DNA of 64,000 nucleotides, from NCBI GenBank assembly GCA_024643725.1, contig JAHEMJ010000015.1, positions 62,001 to 126,000 of the forward strand, written 5' to 3'. This stretch comes from Crocinitomicaceae bacterium (lineage in GTDB: Bacteria; Bacteroidota; Bacteroidia; Flavobacteriales_D; Crocinitomicaceae). Shown piece by piece: positions 27,385-36,653 of the stretch (its first letter is position 1; the number at the start of each line of letters is the position of its first letter). A program made the position numbers and the translations under genes. The notes beneath the pieces are model-generated. The model searched no databases, was not told where the DNA came from, and saw only the letters and a list, made by a program, of their open reading frames with translations.

Positions 27385-28405
27385 AACTTTTGACTGTATT
27401 TATAAAAACTTTAACCTTTTCTGGGTCAATGTCGGGATACACCCCGTGACCCAAATTTACAATATGTCTTTGACTTTTAAACGATTTTAGCAATTTTCTT
27501 GTTTCTGATTCAATTAATTCGTTCGAGCCATACAACACACAAGGATCTAAATTCCCTTGTAATGTCTTGCCTTCTTGAACCAAACTTCGTGCCACGTCCA
27601 TGGACATGTTCCAATCCAATCCTAAGGTCGTACATGACAAACTTGCTAAATTCGGTAAAGAACCAATCGCTCCTTTGGAAAACACTGTAAAGGGAATACC
27701 TTGAATGGCATCTGTAATTTGACGAATGTACTTAATCCCAAATTCGTTGTATTGGTCATCCCCTAAAATTCCTGCCCAAGAATCGAATAATTGTAATGCA
27801 TCTGCACCTGCCTCGATCTGCGCCTTCAAATAAGCAATCGTCACATTGGTGATTTCTTGCAATAACTCATGTGCTAAATCCGGTTGTGTGTACAGTAACT
27901 TGCGCGATTCAGAGAACGTTTTCGATCCTTTTCCTTCTACCATGTAACATAAGATGGTCCAAGGTGCACCAGCGAATCCGATGAGTGGAACGCGTCCAGC
28001 TAAATCGCGTTTCGTCATGCGGATGGCTTCCATGACATAGGACAAGCGATCATGGACATCGATGTTTCTATCAATAAATGAAAGTTGCTCGCGAGAACGA
28101 ATGGTCTTTTCAAACCAAGGTCCCTTTTGTTCAATCATTTCATATGTCAATCCCATGGCTTCTGGAACCACTAAAATATCAGAGAAAATAATCGCGGCGT
28201 CAACCCCTAACAAGTCCACCGGTTGGATGGTTACTTCGGATGCAAATTCGGGTGTTTCCACCAATTCTTTAAATCCGGAAAGCTTTGCTCTCACCGCTCT
28301 GTATTCGGGTAAAATCCTTCCAGCTTGACGCATTAGCCAAACGGGATATCGCTCGATTTGCTCACCGCGCGCCGCTCTTAAAAATAAATCGTTTTGTACT
28401 TTCAT
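27374..28405 (-). CDS. hemE: Uroporphyrinogen decarboxylase
   Basis: A 343-residue cytoplasmic heme-pathway enzyme converting uroporphyrinogen III to coproporphyrinogen III. Signatures PVWLMRQAGRILPEYR and IFSDILVVPEAMG carry the conserved arginines and aspartate of the active site. I chose the ATG at 28405. A TTG at 28414 in the same frame lies inside the TAACTTTG -7 box and cannot be on a transcript started there. The other heme genes are outside the window. Confidence 0.96.
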   Translation of the reverse strand: MKVQNDLFLRAARGEQIERYPVWLMRQAGRILPEYRAVRAKLSGFKELVETPEFASEVTIQPVDLLGVDAAIIFSDILVVPEAMGLTYEMIEQKGPWFEKTIRSREQLSFIDRNIDVHDRLSYVMEAIRMTKRDLAGRVPLIGFAGAPWTILCYMVEGKGSKTFSESRKLLYTQPDLAHELLQEITNVTIAYLKAQIEAGADALQLFDSWAGILGDDQYNEFGIKYIRQITDAIQGIPFTVFSKGAIGSLPNLASLSCTTLGLDWNMSMDVARSLVQEGKTLQGNLDPCVLYGSNELIESETRKLLKSFKSQRHIVNLGHGVYPDIDPEKVKVFINTVKSYEI

Positions 28406-28411
28406 TGCCTG

Positions 28412-28419
28412 CAAAGTTA
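28412..28419 (-). promoter_or_regulatory. -7 promoter element of hemE
   Basis: Minus-strand TAACTTTG ending 6 nt before the hemE ATG. It decides the start codon choice for hemE. Confidence 0.6.
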
Positions 28420-28424
28420 GGGAT

Positions 28425-29108
28425 TTACCATTGAATTTCCGTTTGTTCCATCATTCGCAAGAATTCGTTGGTTTTACTGAAATGTTTACATCCAAAAAAA
28501 CCGCGATGGGCTGAAAGCGGAGAAGGATGTACCGACTTCAATATCAAATGTTTAGAATGATCAATATAACTTTCCTTCGAAATGGCTTTGGCTCCCCAAA
28601 GAATAAATACAACACCTGTTTTTTCGGTATTGATGGTTTGAATCACGGCATCCGTAAATTTTTCCCAGCCAAATCCTTTGTGGGAATCTGGCTTTCCCTC
28701 TTCCACTGTTAAGGATGAATTCAACAAAAGCACCCCTTGTTCTGCCCAACGTGCCAGACTTCCGTTTTCGGGCATGGGAATGCCTAAATCACCTTGTATT
28801 TCTTTGAAAATATTTAATAAGCTTTTCGGAAAGGGACGGACATCGGGTTCCACTGAGAAACACAATCCATGTGCATGTCCACGCGTTGGATAAGGGTCTT
28901 GACCGAGAATAACGACTTTTAACTGATCGAAGGGACATAAATCAAATGCTCTAAAAATCTGAGCGCCTTTTGGGAAAATTGCGCCCTTATTTTCAATGTA
29001 GGCTTGACGCACTCGTGCTGTCAATTGTTGAAAATAGGCCTGTTCAAATTCCTTTTCTAATACTTTTTTCCATGAATCGTGGATGGCAATGCTCATTTCC
29101 TCTTTCAT
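28425..29108 (-). CDS. ung: Uracil-DNA glycosylase, family 1
   Basis: A 227-residue base-excision repair enzyme. The catalytic water-activating motif is GQDPYP with Asp71, and the Leu-loop motif is HPSPLSAHRGFFG. LLLNSSLTVEEGKPDSH marks the uracil pocket. Its ATG overlaps the stop of the upstream Asp-box gene (ATGA), suggesting translational coupling. An internal ATG at residue 5 is the only alternative start. Confidence 0.96.
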   Translation of the reverse strand: MKEEMSIAIHDSWKKVLEKEFEQAYFQQLTARVRQAYIENKGAIFPKGAQIFRAFDLCPFDQLKVVILGQDPYPTRGHAHGLCFSVEPDVRPFPKSLLNIFKEIQGDLGIPMPENGSLARWAEQGVLLLNSSLTVEEGKPDSHKGFGWEKFTDAVIQTINTEKTGVVFILWGAKAISKESYIDHSKHLILKSVHPSPLSAHRGFFGCKHFSKTNEFLRMMEQTEIQW

Positions 29109-30397
29109 TCGTTTTTTGGATCAATGATCGCTGTCCAAAGGGTAATTTTCCCTTCATCCATGCGAGGCCAAATCGGACGCACATGACCGTTTACGGCTGA
29201 AATCCCCAAATAATCTCCAAAAAAGACCTTGCTATTTGGCGTAAATGGCTTTTGTGAAATGGTTTCTTCTTTAAATGTTTTTCCACCATCTGAACTTGTT
29301 GCCCAAACAACATCCGTGGATTTGTCTTTGTACTTGCGACGATCGTAATAAACGAAATGTAGGTTGCCGTTTGATTGATCAATAGACATGGTTGTTAAAA
29401 ACTGATGGGATTTTGTTTTATCCTGATTGACTTTTATCGGTTCGGACCAAGTGTTACCACCATCTGTTGATTTCAATAACCAAACATCTGTATTGTCCGC
29501 ACCATTTCGTTGATCACACCAATTCAAATAAAGGGTTCCACGATGCGGACCGTTGCTCATGTCTGACATCAAAAACGGAAGTCCATTTGCTCGAAAAAAT
29601 CCTGGAATATCTAGGTCCCAACCACCCGCCTGTTGCGAAAGATGTTTCTCCTCCGCTAACCAAGTGAGTCCTCCATCGGTCGATTTTTGAAACATCAATC
29701 CTTTTGGCCCTGTCCAAGTCACGTATATTTCACCATTCAATCCCAAAGCAGGAACAGCACCTTCGACTGTGTTATCGCCATCCAAACAATCCCCGCCAAA
29801 TTTAGAAATGCGCTTAGGTTTTGTCCATGACTTTCCGCGGTCAAGTGATTTTGAAAATACAATGATGGAAGTATCTTTTGGATTTGACGAATCATAGGCA
29901 TCGAATTGGGTCCAAGTCATGTAAAGCACGTTCGTTTTCGGGTCAATCACAATCCAATGTTTATCCTGTACCTTCGTTCCATTTGGCGCTGGGAAAGTAC
30001 CTGAATTGAACTTACCCGTGATGGTTTCTGATGTTTGACACAAAATACGATCCAAGTGGGAGCCTTTTTTGTAATCCGTCAAATGAAAATAATACAAGCG
30101 TCCAAGTTGATCGAACAACAATACTGGATCACCATATACACCATATGGACTTTCCATTTTTTTACTTTTCCATGTCAAACCACCATCCACGGAATAATGG
30201 TATCCTTTCAAAACGGATCCTGCCGCAATTTGATTGGTGTTTTTTGGATTAATGGCAATCGACGGTTCGCATTCATTGTACGGATATCCTGCACTAACTG
30301 GCGGAATCTGTACATTCTTGTAAGCCGCTTGTCCAAAGGCAACAGCTGAACAAAGAATGACGAGGTTAACGAAGCCAATAGTGCAAGCGTTTTTCAT
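29105..30397 (-). CDS. Secreted Asp-box/sialidase-like propeller protein without T9SS tail
   Basis: A 430-residue protein with a signal peptide (1-22, ending AFGQA). Five or more Asp-boxes are visible (SVDGGLTW, SLDRGKSW, STDGGLTW, STDGGNTW, SSDGGKTF), giving a sialidase-type propeller. A sialidase catalytic set was not identified, so enzymatic activity is uncertain. Unlike the first gene of the window it ends right after the propeller with no sorting tail, so it should stay in the periplasm or leave another way. It overlaps the M61 peptidase gene by 32 nt and ung by 4 nt. Confidence 0.82.
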   Translation of the reverse strand: MKNACTIGFVNLVILCSAVAFGQAAYKNVQIPPVSAGYPYNECEPSIAINPKNTNQIAAGSVLKGYHYSVDGGLTWKSKKMESPYGVYGDPVLLFDQLGRLYYFHLTDYKKGSHLDRILCQTSETITGKFNSGTFPAPNGTKVQDKHWIVIDPKTNVLYMTWTQFDAYDSSNPKDTSIIVFSKSLDRGKSWTKPKRISKFGGDCLDGDNTVEGAVPALGLNGEIYVTWTGPKGLMFQKSTDGGLTWLAEEKHLSQQAGGWDLDIPGFFRANGLPFLMSDMSNGPHRGTLYLNWCDQRNGADNTDVWLLKSTDGGNTWSEPIKVNQDKTKSHQFLTTMSIDQSNGNLHFVYYDRRKYKDKSTDVVWATSSDGGKTFKEETISQKPFTPNSKVFFGDYLGISAVNGHVRPIWPRMDEGKITLWTAIIDPKNE

Positions 30398-32129
30398 TCG
30401 CAGAAGATTTAGTCAGTAAAAATTGTGGTTTCTTGTATGGTTTGATGGTGGCTTTGACAGAGAACAATTGCTCTTCTCTTGCAACAAGTATCTCACAGGA
30501 ATCAAAGTTGCTCATGCCGCTCATCATTCCTTCAAACATGGCTTGGTCAACGCGATAGCCATTGCAGCCGATGATTTCATCGCCAACACTGATTCCTGCA
30601 TCCTCGGCACTAGATCCAAATCGCACGGATTTCACTATGACTTTTCCGCCTTCTTCGCGGACACTTGCGCCAAACGATGGATTGTTCGTGGTAATGTCTT
30701 GTACATTCAGTCCAACTGGTGTGTAGTATTCTTTGTACGGAATGATTTCCGTTCCATCGACGTATTTTGCAAAAAATTCGTCCATATTTTTCCCCACGAA
30801 TTTTGCTAGTTCCATTTTGAATTCAGCTTCACTAAATCCACGTTTCAGTCCTTCGTAGTATGTTGTATACAACTGCTGAAGGAAGTGGTCCAAGCATTTT
30901 TTGCCATCTGTTTCCGTGATGATGATCGCGTCGATGACGGAAGCCAAAACAGACCCGCGAGAATAGTACGTCATGGTTGTATTGGAACTATTTTCATTTG
31001 GACGATACGCTTTGACCCAAGCATCAAAACTTGCATGCGCCACTGGTTGAACGCGTGATCCCGGAGTACCCTCTACGTAATTAATGGACGATTGCAATTT
31101 CGCTAAAAACTCCTCCTCGGTGTAAAAACCAGTTCGACGCAAAATCAATTCGTCGTAGTAAGATGTAAATCCTTCCATGACCCAAAGTAAACTTGTGTAG
31201 TTTTCGGAGTCATAGTTAAAGGGACCTAATTCCACTGGACGAATGCGTTTCACATTCCATAAGTGAAAATACTCATGTGCTACCAGGTTTAAGAAATCGA
31301 CATATTGTTTTCCGGCGTAGGTCCATCGATTGACACTCAGGACGCACGAATTCATGTGTTCGAGTCCACCTTGTCCATCAACAACATTGTGCACAATGAA
31401 CGTATACGTTTTATTTGGATTTTTTCCGATGACCGCGGTTTCTGCTTCCACAATTTTGGGCATGTCTCGTTTTAATTGTTCCACGCTATAATTGGCCTCT
31501 CCATACATGGCAACGGTGTGTAGGACACCCGCTGCGGTGAACTCAAAAATCTCTTGATTTCCTATTTCCATCGGACAATCGACCAATTGATCATAATTCT
31601 CGAATTGAAAACGCTGTCCGAGTCCTGTGTAACCATGATCACCTGGCAACGAAGTTGAAATTCGTTTGAAAGACTCATGCGGAAAAATGGTAACATTTCC
31701 CGACTGATTTTTCGATTTCTCTGTGTACATGAAGACACCAGATCCACTGACGAATCCATGTGTTAAATCCAAAAACGGTGTTCGAACAGATAATTCAAAA
31801 GCGTACACTTCGTATTTCACTTGGATGTCTTTTTCTTTACCCGCATTGATGATCCATGCGTTCTTCGATTTTTTAGTCACCGAAATGGATTTTCCATCCT
31901 TCGTGAATGCCTTGACCAAATTGACATTCTTCGAGAACTCACGGACTAAGTAGGATCCAGGTGTCCAAACCGGCATTTTCACTTCGACTTGTGCATCCTC
32001 ATTTCCACTGATGTTCATTTGAACTTCATAATAGTGATTTTGAGGCTTTGGCATTCTCAACTCATAGGAAACGGTCATTCCAAAAGCGAACGTTGGAAGA
32101 CAAAGGATCAATAGGATTATCTGTTTCAT
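30366..32129 (-). CDS. M61-family metallopeptidase with PDZ domain
   Basis: A 587-residue exported peptidase. A signal peptide (1-17) precedes an N-terminal beta domain (20-170) and a gluzincin catalytic domain with HEYFH (His285, Glu286, His289) and the third zinc ligand Glu319 in [16 protein letters not shown] domain occupies about residues 490-570. Family members cleave N-terminal glycine or alanine from peptides. It sits between purT (4-nt overlap) and the Asp-box gene (32-nt overlap). Confidence 0.92.
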   Translation of the reverse strand: MKQIILLILCLPTFAFGMTVSYELRMPKPQNHYYEVQMNISGNEDAQVEVKMPVWTPGSYLVREFSKNVNLVKAFTKDGKSISVTKKSKNAWIINAGKEKDIQVKYEVYAFELSVRTPFLDLTHGFVSGSGVFMYTEKSKNQSGNVTIFPHESFKRISTSLPGDHGYTGLGQRFQFENYDQLVDCPMEIGNQEIFEFTAAGVLHTVAMYGEANYSVEQLKRDMPKIVEAETAVIGKNPNKTYTFIVHNVVDGQGGLEHMNSCVLSVNRWTYAGKQYVDFLNLVAHEYFHLWNVKRIRPVELGPFNYDSENYTSLLWVMEGFTSYYDELILRRTGFYTEEEFLAKLQSSINYVEGTPGSRVQPVAHASFDAWVKAYRPNENSSNTTMTYYSRGSVLASVIDAIIITETDGKKCLDHFLQQLYTTYYEGLKRGFSEAEFKMELAKFVGKNMDEFFAKYVDGTEIIPYKEYYTPVGLNVQDITTNNPSFGASVREEGGKVIVKSVRFGSSAEDAGISVGDEIIGCNGYRVDQAMFEGMMSGMSNFDSCEILVAREEQLFSVKATIKPYKKPQFLLTKSSANEKRLHYWLR

Positions 32130-33286
32130 TTTACCTGGATTTTTGCAGCGTTTTTCTTTGCTTTTTCAACTAATTCCTGAACAGATTCCTCACCAAAGGC
32201 AAGTGTTACAGCCATTCTTCGATACGGACGCGTGGTTGGTTTTCCAAAAATGCGTACTTCTGTATTTTCTTCCAACAAGGCAGCTTCGACCCCTACAAAT
32301 TCAGGTGTTTTATCCGAAGTTTCTGTCGCAAGTACCACCGCACTTGCACCGTTGTGTTTCGCTTCAATTCTAGGAATAGGTAATCCCAAAACGGCACGGG
32401 CATGCAATTCAAATTCGGAAAGGTTTTGTGTCCCAGCCAGAGTCACCATTCCCGTATCATGTGGACGAGGCGACAATTCAGAGAAATAAGCGCCTTCCTT
32501 AGTGATGAAAAATTCCACACCCCAAATTCCAGCTCCACCCAGTGCTGCCGTCACTTTTGCTGCCATTTCCTGTGCTTCAGCAAGGTGTTCAGCTTGCATG
32601 GGCATGGGTTGCCAACTTTCTTGATAGTCACCGCGCTCTTGTCGGTGACCAATTGGCGGACAGAACAAGGTTGGTCCATTTTTTTGCGTGACGGTTAGCA
32701 AGGTGATTTCGTAATCGAAATCAATAAATCCTTCCACAATCACTTCTTTCAAGTCCCCACGGGATCCCTCCATGGCATAATCCCACGCTTTTTGAATGTC
32801 CTCCGTGGATTTGATCACCGATTGACCTTTACCCGAACTAGACATTAACGGTTTTACCACACATGGAATACCACAAACATCGACACCAGCAACCAATTCT
32901 TTGTAGCTTGTGGCATAGCGATAAGTCGCTGTCCTTACGCCAAGGTCTTTCGCTGCTAAATCACGAATCGCTTTTCGATTCATGGTGAAATTCGCCGCTT
33001 TTGCGCTAGGAACAACTTGAATTCCTTGCTCTTCATAGGAGTAAAAACGTTCCGTTCGAATCGCTTCAATTTCAGGGACTATTAAGTCTGGTTGATGTTT
33101 CGCGACAATTCGATCAAGTGCATCACCATCGAGCATATTGATGACCTCACAGTCATCTGCAACTTGCATGGCAGGCGCACCAGCATAACTATCTACAGCA
33201 ATCACATGTTGACCATAACGTTGACATGCGATGACAAATTCTTTTCCGAGTTCTCCAGAACCCAATAGAAGGATCTTTTTATTCAT
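32126..33286 (-). CDS. purT: Formate-dependent phosphoribosylglycinamide formyltransferase
   Basis: A 386-residue ATP-grasp enzyme making formyl-GAR from GAR, formate and ATP in purine synthesis. The N-terminal [12 protein letters not shown], central [14 protein letters not shown] (ATP site) and [20 protein letters not shown] are family blocks. I chose the ATG at 33286 (MNKKILLLG); the frame runs on to 33310 but that part contains the -7 box. It leads a minus-strand run through the M61 peptidase, Asp-box protein and ung. Confidence 0.95.
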   Translation of the reverse strand: MNKKILLLGSGELGKEFVIACQRYGQHVIAVDSYAGAPAMQVADDCEVINMLDGDALDRIVAKHQPDLIVPEIEAIRTERFYSYEEQGIQVVPSAKAANFTMNRKAIRDLAAKDLGVRTATYRYATSYKELVAGVDVCGIPCVVKPLMSSSGKGQSVIKSTEDIQKAWDYAMEGSRGDLKEVIVEGFIDFDYEITLLTVTQKNGPTLFCPPIGHRQERGDYQESWQPMPMQAEHLAEAQEMAAKVTAALGGAGIWGVEFFITKEGAYFSELSPRPHDTGMVTLAGTQNLSEFELHARAVLGLPIPRIEAKHNGASAVVLATETSDKTPEFVGVEAALLEENTEVRIFGKPTTRPYRRMAVTLAFGEESVQELVEKAKKNAAKIQVK

Positions 33287-33290
33287 GAAA

Positions 33291-33321
33291 CAAAAGTAGT
33301 GAAACGACAAAAACTTTTCAA
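33291..33321 (-). promoter_or_regulatory. Promoter of purT (TTG-N20-TACTTTTG)
   Basis: On the minus strand, TTG at 33319-33321 and TACTTTTG at 33291-33298 are separated by 20 nt, the spacing of Bacteroidota -33/-7 promoters. The -7 box ends 4 nt before the ATG. Confidence 0.65.
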
Positions 33322-33382
33322 GTGATCCAAACCGAAACAGGTAATTGATCGTTTATGGTAACATTTAGTGTTTTAATTTTGT

Positions 33383-33390
33383 TAACTTTG
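33383..33390 (+). promoter_or_regulatory. -7 promoter element of the VTC-domain gene
   Basis: TAACTTTG, perfect consensus, 11 nt before the ATG at 33402. The -33 region is AT-rich without a clear TTG at 19-20 nt. Confidence 0.55.
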
Positions 33391-33401
33391 GCTTAACATC
33401 T

Positions 33402-34160
33402 ATGAACGAAATCAGCGAATTACTGAAACCTTTTGAAGCCATCTCATTGAAAGAGATGGATCGGGTTAAGCTCATGAACCGCATGGATACTAAATTTGCT
33501 TTTACCACCGCTGATTTATCGCGCATTTTACCTTTGTTAATTGCTCACTACAGGGTTTTAACAATAGAGGGCACAAACACACCACATTACGAAAGTCTCT
33601 ATTTTGACGATGAAAAATTCTCTTTTTTCAAAGATCACCATAATGGCAAAGGAGATCGTTTTAAAGTTCGGATTCGAAAATATGTCGAATCCAATATTTT
33701 TTTCCTTGAGATTAAGCATAAAATTAAGGGTAGAACAGATAAAACAAGGATTGCGACGAATCAATTTAACGAAGTACTTCCGGAAAGTGATTTAGCATTC
33801 GTTCAAGGAGAATTAAATTCAAATAAAAACTTGGTTCCCACGATGTGGAATTCATTTCAGCGAATCACCTTGGTTTCCAAAACGGAAACCGAACGTTTGA
33901 CCTTAGACTTCAACATTCTGTTCGAAAAAGATGGCGTTAAAAAAGCATTCAATCAATTGGTTATTGCGGAATTAAAGCAAGAAGATTTAAACCGGAATTC
34001 TGCATTTTATCAACTGATGAAAACGATGCAGATTCGACCGTATAGACTGAGTAAATATTGCCTTGGATCCGTAGAGATCTATGGTGAGGATAAATTAAAA
34101 TTCAATCGTTTTAAGAAAAAATTACTTTATTTAAAAAAAATAAACCATGACCCTATTTAG
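33402..34160 (+). CDS. VTC-domain protein (polyphosphate polymerase-like)
   Basis: A 252-residue protein of the VTC/CYTH tunnel-fold family, whose eukaryotic members make polyphosphate from ATP. Visible family features: RMDTKFAFT near the N terminus, LYFDDEKFSFF, the basic strand RFKVRIRKY, FLEIKHKIKGRTDKTR with its KxK/R pattern, and a late ELKQ block. These supply the basic tunnel and metal-binding acids. It overlaps the DUF4956 membrane gene by 14 nt, the standard bacterial partner. Whether it synthesises polyphosphate is inferred from the fold only. Confidence 0.85.
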   Translation: MNEISELLKPFEAISLKEMDRVKLMNRMDTKFAFTTADLSRILPLLIAHYRVLTIEGTNTPHYESLYFDDEKFSFFKDHHNGKGDRFKVRIRKYVESNIFFLEIKHKIKGRTDKTRIATNQFNEVLPESDLAFVQGELNSNKNLVPTMWNSFQRITLVSKTETERLTLDFNILFEKDGVKKAFNQLVIAELKQEDLNRNSAFYQLMKTMQIRPYRLSKYCLGSVEIYGEDKLKFNRFKKKLLYLKKINHDPI

Positions 34161-34821
34161 TACATTTTTACTCCCTTTGAAAAAAGCAGCGCTATCCAGT
34201 TCAACACTCACTTGGTTTAGTGACGATTTTTATGTGTTGTTATTGCGCTTCGGTATCAATTTGATTTTCCTAACCATTCTAATTCGATTCTTATATTACC
34301 CGAAAACACAACGTAAAGATTATCTATTCACTTATTACCTGATTGGAACGATTACCTTTTTCCTATGTTTCGGACTGATGAAAATGGACATTGACACCGG
34401 AATGGGACTAGGATTATTTGCCATTTTCGGCATCATCCGTTACAGAACAGATGCCATTGAGATAAAGGAAATGACCTACCTATTTATGATCATTGGAATC
34501 AGTGTAGTGAACGCACTTGCGTCCAATGAATTAAGTGTTTCAGAAGTAGGTGTGATTAATGTATCCGTGATCTTGTTAACGTTTATTCTGGAGAATTTAT
34601 GGTTAATGAAGCACGAAACACGCAAAACGATTAATTACGAGCGCATTGACTTGATTACTCCGGACAAATATGACGATATGAAAGCAGATTTGGAAAAACG
34701 CACTGGATTATCCATTAATCGCGTAGAAATTGGAAAAATTGATTTCTTGAACGACACTGCACAAGTACGCATTTATTATTTCGCCGACGATCAAGCTTTT
34801 TCGGATTACAACAATCTATAA
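34147..34821 (+). CDS. DUF4956 membrane protein, partner of the VTC protein
   Basis: A 224-residue protein with about four hydrophobic helices (about 28-48, 60-78, 88-100 and 115-155) and a cytoplasmic C-terminal domain (about 160-224, ERIDLITPDKYDDMKADL). The FAIFGIIRYRTDAIEIKEMTYLF stretch is characteristic of DUF4956. In many bacteria this family sits next to VTC-domain genes, and it may give the soluble VTC enzyme a membrane outlet. The 14-nt overlap supports coexpression. Confidence 0.85.
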   Translation: MTLFSTFLLPLKKAALSSSTLTWFSDDFYVLLLRFGINLIFLTILIRFLYYPKTQRKDYLFTYYLIGTITFFLCFGLMKMDIDTGMGLGLFAIFGIIRYRTDAIEIKEMTYLFMIIGISVVNALASNELSVSEVGVINVSVILLTFILENLWLMKHETRKTINYERIDLITPDKYDDMKADLEKRTGLSINRVEIGKIDFLNDTAQVRIYYFADDQAFSDYNNL

Positions 34822-34825
34822 AGTG

Positions 34826-34833
34826 TATCTTTG
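34826..34833 (+). promoter_or_regulatory. -7 promoter element of lpxK
   Basis: TATCTTTG, a TAnnTTTG match, lies 4 nt past the DUF4956 stop and 3 nt before the lpxK ATG at 34837. Confidence 0.5.
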
Positions 34834-34836
34834 AGG

Positions 34837-35853
34837 ATGAGAAAAATCGGACTACTTCCTTTTACGATTTTATATTGGCTCATCACTTCTACACGCAATG
34901 TCCTATTTGACATCGGTGTACTCAGGACATTATCCATACCGGGGAAATCCATTTCTGTTGGTAATTTATCCCTTGGGGGATCGGGAAAAACCCCAATGAT
35001 CATCTACCTCACTCACTTGCTTTCTCAAGAGAAAAGCGTACAAATCCTTAGTCGCGGATATGGACGAAAAACCAAAGGATTTCGCCATGTCTCTGAAGTA
35101 GATACGCCATCAACCGTTGGGGATGAACCTTTCGATTACTACCAAAAATTCAAGCCCGAGGTGGATATTTTCGTTTGTGAAAAACGAAAAGCTGCCATTC
35201 CACGGATGAAAAGTCAAAATGGTTCGGCTGTCATTTTACTGGACGACGCCTTTCAACATCGCTACGTTAAACCTGGGTTTCAATTGCTCTTAACACCTTT
35301 CCATGAACAATTCTTGGACGATCACCACTTGCCCTCCGGGAATTTGCGCGAATCAAAAAGAGGAGCAAGCCGTGCCGACGCCATCCTACTGACCAAATGT
35401 CCAATGCTAACCGAGGAGCAACGTTTGCACTGCCTAAAGCGCTATGAAGAATATCAAAAACCTGTGTTTTTCTCCCAAATTGAATACTTAGAATTTCAGT
35501 CCAAGGGAAAGCAAAATGCGCAAATGAAGGCTGTTTTTTTGGTGAGTGGAATTTCATCCACCACATCACTAAACGCGTATTTGTGTGAAAAGTATGAGGT
35601 GCAAGAACAAAAATTTGCGGATCACCATGCGTTTAACAAGCAGGATATTCAAGAAATTCACAGAAAATTTGATACCTTTGCCAATAAGGAAATGGCGATT
35701 GTTACAACCGAAAAAGATTGGGTAAAACTTCAGTCTTTATTGAGTGAATCGGACCTTCAAGCCTATCCTTGGTACGTTCTTCCAATCACCGTAAAAATTC
35801 AGGAAGAACAAGCATTTAACTCGATGATTTTAAATTATGTTAGAAACAATTAA
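34837..35853 (+). CDS. lpxK: Tetraacyldisaccharide 4'-kinase
   Basis: A 338-residue inner-membrane P-loop kinase phosphorylating the lipid A disaccharide to lipid IVA. An N-terminal hydrophobic segment (about 5-22) anchors it; Walker A is GNLSLGGSGKTP and LDDAFQHRYV is the conserved DDGFQH-type motif (here DDAFQH). I chose the ATG at 34837 because the earlier TTG lies in the -7 box. It heads a long overlapping plus-strand run, overlapping the phosphorylase gene by 17 nt. Confidence 0.93.
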   Translation: MRKIGLLPFTILYWLITSTRNVLFDIGVLRTLSIPGKSISVGNLSLGGSGKTPMIIYLTHLLSQEKSVQILSRGYGRKTKGFRHVSEVDTPSTVGDEPFDYYQKFKPEVDIFVCEKRKAAIPRMKSQNGSAVILLDDAFQHRYVKPGFQLLLTPFHEQFLDDHHLPSGNLRESKRGASRADAILLTKCPMLTEEQRLHCLKRYEEYQKPVFFSQIEYLEFQSKGKQNAQMKAVFLVSGISSTTSLNAYLCEKYEVQEQKFADHHAFNKQDIQEIHRKFDTFANKEMAIVTTEKDWVKLQSLLSESDLQAYPWYVLPITVKIQEEQAFNSMILNYVRNN

Positions 35854-36649
35854 AGAAACAGCGGCATTCATACAAGCCAAAACAAGCATTCAACCAAGTA
35901 TTGGAATTATTTTAGGCACTGGCTTAGGTGGACTCGTGAAAGAAATTGAAATCGTCGATGAAATTCCTTACGAAACCATTCCAAACTTTCCGGTTTCGAC
36001 AGTAGAAAGTCACTCGGGAAAATTGATTTTTGGACGATTGGGTGGGAAAAATGTCGTTGCGATGCAAGGTCGTTTTCACTACTATGAAGGATATAACTTA
36101 CAGCAAGTAACCTTTCCTGTTCGCGTCATGAAATTACTCGGGATTGAACGCTTATTTGTCAGTAATGCATCCGGTGGCGTGAATCCTGATTTTTCCGTTG
36201 GGGAAATCATGATCATGAATGACCACATCAATCTATTTCCAGGAAATCCACTGATTGGAAAAAACATCGATGAACTTGGACCACGTTTCCCGGACATGAG
36301 CGATCCTTACGATGAAGAAATGATTCAAATGGCGCAAACCATTGCGGAAGAATTATCCATTAAGGTTTCTGTTGGATGTTACGCCGGATTAACGGGACCA
36401 ACATTAGAGACACCATCCGAATATAAATATGTTCGTGTGATTGGAGCAGATGCCGTTGGAATGTCAACCGTTCCTGAAGTCATTGTCGCACGCCACATGA
36501 GTATCCCTTGTTTTGCGATTTCCATTATTACCGACTTAGGTGTTCCAGGAAAAATCAAAAAAGTGAGCGTACAAGATGTCATCGAAGTAGCGAGTCGTCA
36601 AGAACCTAAAATGACGCAAATTATGAAAGAACTAATTTCCCGTATCTAA
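35837..36649 (+). CDS. Purine nucleoside phosphorylase (trimeric, PNP/MTAP family)
   Basis: A 270-residue enzyme that phosphorolyses purine nucleosides to base and ribose-1-phosphate. Family signatures are GIILGTGLGGL, VVAMQGRFHYYEGY, VSNASGGVNPDF and AGLTGPTLETPSEY, with DAVGMSTVPEVIVA near the end. The length suits the trimeric class. It overlaps the end of lpxK and is 4 nt before gatB. Confidence 0.94.
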   Translation: MLETIKETAAFIQAKTSIQPSIGIILGTGLGGLVKEIEIVDEIPYETIPNFPVSTVESHSGKLIFGRLGGKNVVAMQGRFHYYEGYNLQQVTFPVRVMKLLGIERLFVSNASGGVNPDFSVGEIMIMNDHINLFPGNPLIGKNIDELGPRFPDMSDPYDEEMIQMAQTIAEELSIKVSVGCYAGLTGPTLETPSEYKYVRVIGADAVGMSTVPEVIVARHMSIPCFAISIITDLGVPGKIKKVSVQDVIEVASRQEPKMTQIMKELISRI

Positions 36650-36653
36650 GATT

